This document shows, piece by piece, positions 16,325 to 22,979 of a stretch of DNA of 30,386 bases. The notes under the pieces are model-generated. The model saw nothing but the letters and a program-made list of their open reading frames with translations, searched no databases and had not been told where the DNA came from. Numbering within the stretch: position 1 is the stretch's first letter; each line of letters opens with the position of its first letter. Both the position numbers and the translations under genes were made by a program. Source of the stretch: Mycolicibacterium porcinum (GTDB lineage Bacteria > Actinomycetota > Actinomycetes > Mycobacteriales > Mycobacteriaceae); contig MSTD01000009.1 of the NCBI GenBank assembly GCA_001942045.1, positions 91,426 to 121,811 of the forward strand, in the 5' to 3' direction.

Positions 16325-16377
16325 TTGGGGGCCCCTCCCGCTTGCGGGGGACTGCTCGCGCAAGGAGCGCAAGGAAA

Positions 16378-17877
16378 ATGAGCGGCGCACTGCTGGTCGC
16401 CGGCACCACCTCTGACGCCGGCAAGTCGATGGTCGTGGCCGGATTGTGCCGGCTACTGGCCCGCAAGGGCCTGTCCGTGGCGCCGTTCAAGGCCCAGAAC
16501 ATGTCGAACAACTCGGCGGTCACCGTGGACGGCGGCGAGATCGGCCGGGCCCAGGCCATGCAGGCCCGCGCGGCCGGGCTGGCACCGAGCACCCGGTTCA
16601 ACCCGATCCTGCTCAAGCCCGGCGGGGACCGCACGTCGCAGCTGGTGATCCGGGGCCAGGTGGCCGGAACGGTGGCCGCGGGCGACTACTTCACCCACCG
16701 GGACCGGCTCGCCGCGGTCGTCGCCGAGGAATTGGCCTCGCTGAGATCCGAATTCGACATAGTGATCTGCGAAGGTGCGGGATCGCCCGCCGAGATCAAC
16801 CTGCGCGCGACGGACCTGGCCAACATGGGACTGGCCCGTGCCGCGGACCTGCCGGTCATCGTCGTGGGCGATATCGACCGCGGCGGCCTGCTGGCCCACC
16901 TACACGGCACCGTGGCCGTCCTGGACCCCGAGGACCAGGCGCTCATCGCCGGCTTCGTCGTCAACAAGTTCCGGGGCGACCCGGCCCTGCTGGAACCGGG
17001 GCTGCGCCAGTTGCTCGAGCTGACCGGGCGTCCCACCTACGGGGTGATCCCGTTCGACGACGGAATCTGGCTCGATACCGAGGATTCGGTGTCGGTGAGG
17101 CCGGGCGGCGTGGTGGGCACCCCGCAACCACCGCGCGGGAGCCAATCGCTCACCGTCGCCGCGATCCGGCTGCCGCGCATCTCCAACTCGACCGACATCG
17201 AGGCCCTGGCTTGTGAACCGGGTGTCGTGGTGCGCTGGGTGGCCGATGCCGCCGATCTCGCCGACGTCGACCTCGTGGTCATTCCCGGCAGCAAGGCCAC
17301 CGTCAGCGACCTGGCCTGGCTGCGTCAACGTGGCCTGGCCGAGGCCATCTCGACGCACGCAGCCCTCGGACGGCCCGTGCTCGGGGTGTGCGGAGGGTTC
17401 CAGATGCTGTGCCGTCGCATCGACGACGACGTCGAATCCTGCGGCGCGGAGTCCGTCGAGGGCCTGGGCCTGCTCGACGCCGACATCGAGTTCGCCGCCG
17501 AGAAGACGCTACGGCACTGGGAAAAACCCTTGTGGGGCTACGAGATTCATCATGGCCAGGTAACTCGCGCGGCGGCCGATGACTGGCTCGGGGTCGGGTT
17601 GCGCCGAGGCGCGGTCTACGGCACCCATCGGCACGGCCTGCTCGACAACGACCGCCTGCGCCGGGACTGGCTGACCGAGATCGCCGTCAGCGCCGGCCGC
17701 GGCGGGTTCGTGGTTGCTGACGACACCGACGTTCGGGGTCGACGCGACGCTCAGCTGGACCTGATGGCCGACCTGCTGGCCGCCCACCTCGACATCGGGG
17801 CGGTGATGGACCTGGTGTGGCACGGGGCGCCGCCGCGGCCCACCATGAGCACTGCGCTCCTCGCCGCACCTCGGTAA
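16378..17877 (+). CDS. cobQ: Cobyric acid synthase (amidotransferase)
   Basis: This enzyme amidates four side chains of adenosylcobyrinic a,c-diamide with glutamine and ATP in cobalamin biosynthesis. The 499-residue protein has an N-terminal dethiobiotin-synthetase-like ATPase domain with GTTSDAGKS (residues about 8-16), [11 protein letters not shown], and VVGDIDRGG, and a C-terminal triad glutaminase domain with Cys338 in GVCGGFQML and a His in YEIHHGQ (about 390). The ATG at 16378 is preferred: AAGGAG lies 10 nt upstream at 16362-16367 and the P-loop follows directly. No cobalamin riboswitch fits in the short region after the mapB terminator. No other cob genes lie in the window. Its stop codon overlaps the -10 element of the next gene. 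Confidence 0.95.
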   Translation: MSGALLVAGTTSDAGKSMVVAGLCRLLARKGLSVAPFKAQNMSNNSAVTVDGGEIGRAQAMQARAAGLAPSTRFNPILLKPGGDRTSQLVIRGQVAGTVAAGDYFTHRDRLAAVVAEELASLRSEFDIVICEGAGSPAEINLRATDLANMGLARAADLPVIVVGDIDRGGLLAHLHGTVAVLDPEDQALIAGFVVNKFRGDPALLEPGLRQLLELTGRPTYGVIPFDDGIWLDTEDSVSVRPGGVVGTPQPPRGSQSLTVAAIRLPRISNSTDIEALACEPGVVVRWVADAADLADVDLVVIPGSKATVSDLAWLRQRGLAEAISTHAALGRPVLGVCGGFQMLCRRIDDDVESCGAESVEGLGLLDADIEFAAEKTLRHWEKPLWGYEIHHGQVTRAAADDWLGVGLRRGAVYGTHRHGLLDNDRLRRDWLTEIAVSAGRGGFVVADDTDVRGRRDAQLDLMADLLAAHLDIGAVMDLVWHGAPPRPTMSTALLAAPR

Positions 17878-17880
17878 CCT
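17875..17880 (+). promoter_or_regulatory. -10 element of a probable leaderless lipoprotein gene
   Basis: TAACCT begins on the cobQ stop codon (TAA, 17875-17877) and is followed by 6 nt and the ATG at 17887. Spacing equals that before mapB. It would give the lipoprotein its own promoter even though it is only 9 bp from cobQ. Confidence 0.45.
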
Positions 17881-17886
17881 GGGCAG

Positions 17887-18561
17887 ATGATTCGGTGCCA
17901 TCGTTGGGTGGCAACTTCGGTCGGGTTGGTCACCATGCTCGTGGTGTCCGGCTGCGCGCCGGTGATCGCCGGGACCCCCACCTGGCCCGGCGCCACCATG
18001 GAGAAAGTGTTGCTGACGCCGGCCGACTTCCCGCCCGGGGTGCAGGTCGACCGGGTCACCGATGACGGCCAGGGCCCGGGCGGTTCGGGTGGACCGCCGC
18101 CGATGCTGTCCACCCCGGCCGGATGCAGTGACGGCCTGACCAAGGTGATCGCCGAATCCGCCGAGCGGGGCCCGGGCAGTGCCGCACAGATCATCGCCGC
18201 CTACGACGGAGCGCGCATCGTGCTGACCGTGCTGGCCTCGCAGCTGCCACTGGACCGGTTGGCGGCCACCGCTGAGCGGTGCGCACAGTTCTCCACCTAC
18301 TTCGACCCCGCGGACAAGGGCATCCCGATGACCACCACCAAGCTGACCGCACCGCGTGTGTCGGCGTTGGCCTATCAGCAGACCATGCAGCTCGGTGGCA
18401 GGGATGAGAGCATCTTCTTCGCCTTCGAAAACGTCGGCAACTGGGCGGTTTTCGGTATCGCCTTCCCCACGCAGGATCCGTCGATCGCCGCCAAAGGTGC
18501 ATTGCCGCAGACGTTTCTGGACGTTTTCGGTATGCAGGCCGAACGTCTGGCCTCTCGTTGA
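17887..18561 (+). CDS. Mycobacterial lipoprotein of unknown function
   Basis: The 224-residue protein has a signal peptide ending in the lipobox VVSGC, Cys23, so it should be lipid-anchored on the outer face of the cytoplasmic membrane. The mature part starts with a Thr/Pro-rich linker and LLTPADFPPGVQVDRV, a phrase seen in mycobacterial lipoproteins and PknH-type sensor domains, and has Cys residues at CSDGL and ERCAQF that could form a disulfide, as in that fold. A Gly/Pro-rich loop lies at about residues 62-72. I do not recognise a specific family member. It follows cobQ by 9 bp on the same strand, but no functional link to cobalamin is evident. Confidence 0.75.
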   Translation: MIRCHRWVATSVGLVTMLVVSGCAPVIAGTPTWPGATMEKVLLTPADFPPGVQVDRVTDDGQGPGGSGGPPPMLSTPAGCSDGLTKVIAESAERGPGSAAQIIAAYDGARIVLTVLASQLPLDRLAATAERCAQFSTYFDPADKGIPMTTTKLTAPRVSALAYQQTMQLGGRDESIFFAFENVGNWAVFGIAFPTQDPSIAAKGALPQTFLDVFGMQAERLASR

Positions 18562-18612
18562 CGCAGGCGTCAAGACAATGTTGATTTCGACCCGCCCGTC
18601 GCTACTGGACGG

Positions 18613-18618
18613 TAGTTT
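18613..18618 (+). promoter_or_regulatory. -10 element of a probable leaderless gene
   Basis: TAGTTT is followed by exactly 6 nt and the ATG at 18625. It lies in the 63-bp gap after the lipoprotein gene, and no Shine-Dalgarno sequence is present before the ATG. Confidence 0.45.
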
Positions 18619-18624
18619 GTCCGA

Positions 18625-19188
18625 ATGCTTACCACCGTCGCGACGATCGACGGATTCACCACACCCGTCGACGTCTCGGGACCCGAGCAGGGTTCCACCG
18701 TGGTAGTGCTCAGCGCCGGCCACCACGGTCCGGCCGCATACGAGCCGATCTGCCGGCGCCTGCACACCGCTTCACTGCGTACCGTGATCATCGGGCCCGA
18801 CCCGCGACTGACCGCCAAGTCGGTGGTCGGCATTCTCGACTCGCTCAACATCAAATGGGCACTGTTGGTCGGCGACCGGCTCGGGGGAGAACTCGCCTGG
18901 GAGCTGGCCGCGACCCGGCTGGACAAGTTCATCGGCCTGGTGGTGGTGGACCGTGGACACCCCCGCGTCGCCGACGCCACCGGATCGGTCCGCGACGACG
19001 AATGCCCGCCGGTCGAGATGAACACCACCGTGCTCGTCAGCTCTCCGGCCGCCCGGGCCGTCGCCAAGGCCAGCCAGCGGTATGTGTACGGGGACTTCCG
19101 ACTGGTGGAGATCGCGGGACGGCGCAACGCCGGTGACTCGACCGCTCAGCTCGCGGCCGAGATCGTGCTGCGCACCAGTAGTTGGTAG
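18625..19188 (+). CDS. Alpha/beta-hydrolase-fold protein lacking catalytic residues
   Basis: The 187-residue protein follows the alpha/beta-hydrolase pattern: an opening strand pair, STVVVLSAGHHGPAAYEPICRRL in place of the oxyanion segment, ALLVGDRLGGELAWELAA as the nucleophile elbow, and LVVVDRG after it. The elbow reads G-D-R-L-G, so the nucleophile Ser is replaced by Arg. The strand that should carry the acid reads NTTVLVSSPAAR, without an Asp, and the C-terminal His position reads VEIAGRRNAGD, with Arg. It is also short and has no cap domain. It is therefore probably non-enzymatic, perhaps a binding protein. The next gene is convergent (ngg), with a palindromic element between them. Confidence 0.65.
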   Translation: MLTTVATIDGFTTPVDVSGPEQGSTVVVLSAGHHGPAAYEPICRRLHTASLRTVIIGPDPRLTAKSVVGILDSLNIKWALLVGDRLGGELAWELAATRLDKFIGLVVVDRGHPRVADATGSVRDDECPPVEMNTTVLVSSPAARAVAKASQRYVYGDFRLVEIAGRRNAGDSTAQLAAEIVLRTSSW

Positions 19189-19191
19189 CAG

Positions 19192-19206
19192 CGCTCAGTC
19201 AACCGC
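19192..19206 (+). repeat. 15-bp direct repeat, left copy
   Basis: CGCTCAGTCAACCGC at 19192-19206 is identical to 19281-19295. The two copies flank a 74-bp palindromic stretch. The right copy is the last codons and stop of ngg. Confidence 0.85.
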
Positions 19207-19280
19207 ATCGACGGAACCGTGATTTGTGCACGATTCTTCGCGGCTGACGCGGAAAATTGTGCACAAGTCACACGGTTTGC
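19207..19280. repeat. 74-bp palindromic element (MITE/REP-like) between direct repeats
   Basis: Positions 19219-19242 pair with 19248-19271 in a 24-bp stem: 20 Watson-Crick pairs, three G-U pairs (plus-strand RNA) and one mismatch, around the 5-nt loop at 19243-19247. After a 2-nt bulge, AACC (19215-19218) pairs with GGTT (19274-19277). TTGTGCAC appears in both arms. The stretch has no coding potential and lies between the ends of two convergent genes. It lacks a U tract. It could be a terminator, a dispersed mycobacterial palindrome, or a small non-autonomous mobile element. Confidence 0.7.
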
Positions 19281-19295
19281 CGCTCAGTCAACCGC
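19281..19295 (+). repeat. 15-bp direct repeat, right copy (3' end of ngg)
   Basis: This copy contains the ngg stop codon (TCA on the plus strand, 19284-19286) and the codons for its last residues A-V-D. It is identical to 19192-19206. Confidence 0.85.
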
Positions 19296-21080
19296 CTCCG
19301 AAGGTGTCCAGGCCTGCGGCAACCCCGGCTGCTGCGGAAACAGGAAATCCACGAACGCGGCCGCGGTGGGTTGCGGCTCGTGATTGGCCAGGCCGGGGCG
19401 TTCGTTGGCCTCGATGAAGACATACTCCCGGCCCGTCACGTCCGGCACCAGCAGGTCGATTCCCGTCACCGGGATGCCGATCGCCTCGGCGGCGGTCACG
19501 GCGACCCGGCACAGTTCGGGGTTCACCTCCGCGGTGACGTCGTGAATCGTCCCGCCCTGATGCAGATTCGCCGTCCGCCGCACCCGCAGGCGCTCGCCCT
19601 CGGGTAGCACGTCGTCGAATGACCACCCGGCCTCGGCAACCGTGCCCTTCGTGACGTCGTCGATCGGGATGCGCGATTCGCCACCGGTCGCGGCGGCCCG
19701 GCGCCGCGACTGCGTCTCGATGAGCTCACCGATGGTGTGCTTTCCGGTGCCGACGATCTCGGCGGGCCGACGGATCGCCGCAGCCACCACCTTGCCGTTG
19801 ATCACCACCAGACGAAGGTCGTCGCCGGAGGCACGCTGCTCGATCAGCACTTCCGGGTACTGCTCGCGGGCCCGGTGCAACGCCGCGTCCAGCTCGTCGC
19901 CGCCGTCCACCCCGACTGTGATGCCCTTTCCCTGCTCGCCGCGGGTGGGCTTGACCACCACGTCGCCCACCTCGGCCAGAAACTCGTGGTCCTCGCGGTC
20001 GAAGGTGGCCAGCCGCCCCTTCGGCACCGAAATACCGGCCTCGGAAACGATCCGCCGGGTCTGCCGCTTGTCGTCGCAGCGCGCCATCGCCACGGCAGAA
20101 GTGAACTCCGACAACGACTCTCGGGTGATCACGGTGCGCCCACCGTGGGACAGTCGCATCTCACCCGCGCCCGCGTCGAGCACCTCGACCCGGATCCCGC
20201 GACGCATCGCCTCGTCGGCGATGATGCGCGCATACGGATTCAGATCGTCGACCGTCTCCGGGGGATGGGTGAACAACGGTTCGTTGATCGCGTTCTTCCG
20301 CTTGACGGCCAGCACCGGCACCCGGTGGAAACCCAGCTTCTCGTACAGCGCGATCGCAGCGGAATTGTCATGGGCCACAGACAGATCCAGGTAGGCCCGG
20401 CCCCGCTCACGGAAGATGCCGGCCAGGGTGCGGGTCAGTGCGTCGCCGACCCCGGGCAGCCCGGCCGCCGGGTCCACCGCCAGGCTCCACAGACTCGACC
20501 CGTCCTCCGGATCGGCGAACAACCGCTTGTGGTCCACACCGGTCACGGTGCCCACCACGGAGCCGTCGTCATCGCGAACCGCGACCAGATAGACCACCGC
20601 GGGCGTCAGCGTGTGGTTGTGCCAGATGACGTCGACGGGTGCGGGCACCATCCCGCACCGCACGTACACCCGGTTCATCGCGTCGGCGTCCATCGGCGTC
20701 TGGAGGGTACGCACGGTGAACCCGACAGGCTCGGCGGCGGCGAGGTCATCGGTGAACCGCAGCCGGTAGGTGTGGCTGGGGTCGATGAACAACTCCGCGG
20801 GGGAGCGGGCGATCAATACGTGCGATTCGCGCGCGTAGATGCAGATGTCCCGCCGGCCCGGACCCTCTTGCTGCAGTACCTCGGCGAGCTGCTCGGGATC
20901 GGCGAAGGTCTGGCCGAAAATCAGTCGGCCCCAACCCAATTCGAGCACCACATCGTCGGCCATGGCATCGACGAGGTGCTGCGGCGAGGCGTCGTGCAGG
21001 CCCAGCGTGATCGCCTCGGTGTGATCGCCGTGATCGGCGCCCAACGAGGCCTCCGATGCGTCATGGTCAGTCGCGGTCAC
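19284..21080 (-). CDS. ngg: N-acetylglutaminylglutamine synthetase (GNAT / ATP-grasp fusion)
   Basis: The 598-residue protein joins an N-terminal GNAT acetyltransferase (to about residue 260; PGVGDALTRTL and AIALYEKLGFHRVPV are the acetyl-CoA-site and end-of-fold segments) to a C-terminal ATP-grasp ligase related to the cyanophycin synthetase group (about 300-590; VVVKPTRGEQGKGI near 375 and FIEANERPGLANHEP near 560). This architecture is that of Ngg (TIGR03103), which makes N-acetylglutaminylglutamine from two glutamines. The GTG start at 21078-21080 overlaps the asnO stop as GTGA, so the pair is translationally coupled. The product after amidation, NAGGN, is an osmoprotectant known from Sinorhizobium and Pseudomonas. 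No third-gene M42 peptidase is present beside it. Confidence 0.88.
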   Translation of the reverse strand: MTATDHDASEASLGADHGDHTEAITLGLHDASPQHLVDAMADDVVLELGWGRLIFGQTFADPEQLAEVLQQEGPGRRDICIYARESHVLIARSPAELFIDPSHTYRLRFTDDLAAAEPVGFTVRTLQTPMDADAMNRVYVRCGMVPAPVDVIWHNHTLTPAVVYLVAVRDDDGSVVGTVTGVDHKRLFADPEDGSSLWSLAVDPAAGLPGVGDALTRTLAGIFRERGRAYLDLSVAHDNSAAIALYEKLGFHRVPVLAVKRKNAINEPLFTHPPETVDDLNPYARIIADEAMRRGIRVEVLDAGAGEMRLSHGGRTVITRESLSEFTSAVAMARCDDKRQTRRIVSEAGISVPKGRLATFDREDHEFLAEVGDVVVKPTRGEQGKGITVGVDGGDELDAALHRAREQYPEVLIEQRASGDDLRLVVINGKVVAAAIRRPAEIVGTGKHTIGELIETQSRRRAAATGGESRIPIDDVTKGTVAEAGWSFDDVLPEGERLRVRRTANLHQGGTIHDVTAEVNPELCRVAVTAAEAIGIPVTGIDLLVPDVTGREYVFIEANERPGLANHEPQPTAAAFVDFLFPQQPGLPQAWTPSEAVD

Positions 21081-22882
21081 GCCGCAGCCCCCGTTACGCC
21101 GTGGCGCTGCAACCACAACTCCAGCAGCGCGATCTGCCACAACTCATTGCCCCGCAACGGGGTCAGTCTGCCGTTCGGGTCGGCCAGTAGCCGGTCGACG
21201 GCCTCGGGACGGAACAGCCCGCGCTCCTTGGCTTCCGGCGCATACAGCGCATCACGCACCATTTCCAGGTAGGGCCCCTCGAGGTGGGTCAGCGCCGGCA
21301 CCGGGAAGTATCCCTTCGGGCGATCGATCACCGCGGCCGGAATCACCCGGCGCGCAGCCTGTTTGAGCACACCCTTGCCGCCGTATGCGGTCTTCAGTCC
21401 AGGCGGGCAGGTGGCGGCCAACTCGACGAGTTCGTGGTCGAGGAACGGCACGCGGCCTTCCAGCCCCCACGCCATGGTCATGTTGTCCACGCGCTTCACC
21501 GGATCGTCGACGAGCATCACGGTGGTGTCCAGGCGCAACGCCCGGTCGACGCCGGTCTGTGCGCCCGCCGCGGCGAAGTGATCGGTGACGAACACCCCGC
21601 TGGGATCGCCGTGGGCCCGGTATCCGTCGCTGATCAGCGCGCCCACTCCGGCGCTGTCCCGGTCGAAGAACGCGCTTCGGTAGCTGGCCACCGCGCCGTC
21701 GAGACTGGCCGCACCCGGATCGGCCATCGGCGGATACCAGTGGTAACCGGCGAAGACCTCGTCGGCGCCCTGGCCGGACTGCACCACCTTGACGTGCTTG
21801 GCCACTTCCTGGCTGAGCAGATAGAAGGCCACGCAGTCATGGCTGACCATCGGTTCGCTCATCGCGCCGATCGCTCCGTCTAGGGCCGGCAGCATGCGGT
21901 CGGTGTCGATGCGGATCTGGTGATGGTCGGTCTCGAAATGCTCAGCGATGATGTCCGAGTACTTGAACTCGTCGCCGGCAACTCCGCCCACGGACTCGAA
22001 TCCGATCGAGAAGGTCGACAGACCGTGCTGGCCGGCCTCGGCGAGCAGGCCGACGATCAGAGACGAATCGACGCCGCCGGACAGCAGGCATCCGACGGGC
22101 ACGTCGGCGACCAACCGGCGCTCGACGGCCCGCCGCAGCGACTCAAGTACCGCGTCCTCCCAGTCCCTTTCCGACCAGTCGGCGCGGTCGGCGTGGCGGG
22201 TGAAGTCCGGCGACCAGTACACGGTGGAGCGCCGGCTGCCGTCGGGTTCGATCGCGACCACCGAGGCGGGCGGCACCTTCTTGATGCCCTGCAGGATCGT
22301 CAACGGCGGGGGCACCACCGAATGGAACGTCAGATAGTGGTGCAGCGCGACCGGGTCGATCCGGGTGTCGACGCCACCGCCGGCCAGCAGGGCGGGCAGC
22401 GACGACGCGAACCGGATCCGGTGGGCGTCTTCGGTGATGTAGAGCGGCTTGATCCCCAGCCGGTCCCGGCCCAGCAGCACCCGGCCGGTGTCGCGTTCGA
22501 CGATCGCGAACGCGAACATCCCCATCAGGTGCTCGACGAACCGGTCACCCCAGTGGTGATACGCCTTGAGCAGCACCTCGGTATCGCTGTGCGAGAAGAA
22601 GCGATACCCGTGCCCGGACAGTTCCCGGCGCAGCTCTTGGTAGTTGTAGATGCAGCCGTTCCAGCAAACGGTCAATCCGAGTTCGGGATCGACCATGGGC
22701 TGGGCGCCCGCTTCGGTCAGGTCAATGATTTTCAGGCGGCGGTGACCCAGCGCGACCCGGCCTTGCGACCACACACCGGCCGCGTCCGGACCCCTGGGTG
22801 CCATCGCGTCTGCCATGGCCGACACCGCTGAAATATCCGGTGTCCGGCCATCGAGACGCACCTCCCCGGCGGCTCCACACAT
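21077..22882 (-). CDS. asnO: Asparagine synthetase-like amidotransferase for N-acetylglutaminylglutamine amide
   Basis: The 601-residue protein has a class II glutaminase domain beginning Met-Cys-Gly, with Cys2 as the processed nucleophile, followed by APRGPDAAGVW and the AsnB-type synthetase domain with the ATP-pyrophosphatase P-loop LSGGVDSSLIVGL (near residue 270) and SGQGADEVFAGY. In company with ngg it is the NAGGN-forming amidotransferase (TIGR03104 type), not ordinary asparagine synthetase: it amidates the C-terminal carboxyl of N-acetylglutaminylglutamine. The start is fixed by Cys2; the frame is open upstream, but any extension would block the nucleophile. A minus-strand TAGGGT lies 7 nt before the ATG. 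The gene is divergent from the SNF2 helicase, 97 bp apart. Confidence 0.88.
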   Translation of the reverse strand: MCGAAGEVRLDGRTPDISAVSAMADAMAPRGPDAAGVWSQGRVALGHRRLKIIDLTEAGAQPMVDPELGLTVCWNGCIYNYQELRRELSGHGYRFFSHSDTEVLLKAYHHWGDRFVEHLMGMFAFAIVERDTGRVLLGRDRLGIKPLYITEDAHRIRFASSLPALLAGGGVDTRIDPVALHHYLTFHSVVPPPLTILQGIKKVPPASVVAIEPDGSRRSTVYWSPDFTRHADRADWSERDWEDAVLESLRRAVERRLVADVPVGCLLSGGVDSSLIVGLLAEAGQHGLSTFSIGFESVGGVAGDEFKYSDIIAEHFETDHHQIRIDTDRMLPALDGAIGAMSEPMVSHDCVAFYLLSQEVAKHVKVVQSGQGADEVFAGYHWYPPMADPGAASLDGAVASYRSAFFDRDSAGVGALISDGYRAHGDPSGVFVTDHFAAAGAQTGVDRALRLDTTVMLVDDPVKRVDNMTMAWGLEGRVPFLDHELVELAATCPPGLKTAYGGKGVLKQAARRVIPAAVIDRPKGYFPVPALTHLEGPYLEMVRDALYAPEAKERGLFRPEAVDRLLADPNGRLTPLRGNELWQIALLELWLQRHGVTGAAA

Positions 22883-22889
22883 CAGTTCG

Positions 22890-22895
22890 ACCCTA
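22890..22895 (-). promoter_or_regulatory. -10 element of a probable leaderless asnO transcript
   Basis: Read on the minus strand, TAGGGT is followed by 7 nt and the asnO ATG (22880-22882). No Shine-Dalgarno sequence is seen before this ATG. Confidence 0.4.
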
Positions 22896-22967
22896 CACAG
22901 GATCTGTCGACGGCGCGCCACCCGCGGTGTGTCGGGGGTGTGACCAGGACATGTCGGACACTGGCCC

Positions 22968-22973
22968 TATCCT
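22968..22973 (+). promoter_or_regulatory. -10 element of a probable leaderless helicase gene
   Basis: TATCCT is followed by exactly 6 nt and the ATG at 22980. Together with the asnO element it makes a 97-bp divergent promoter region with -10 elements close to each start codon. Confidence 0.45.
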
Positions 22974-22979
22974 CCTCGC

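Noticed and set aside
16252..16377. Cobalamin riboswitch before cobQ
   Set aside because: Only 126 bp are available, most taken by the terminator and GC hairpins; no B12-box-like conserved segment was seen.
18625..19188. Pseudogene call for the triad-less hydrolase
   Set aside because: The frame is intact, the fold pattern is complete and a promoter element is in place, so decay is not shown.
22883..22921. Longer start for asnO
   Set aside because: Extension would bury Cys2, the amidotransferase nucleophile that must become N-terminal.
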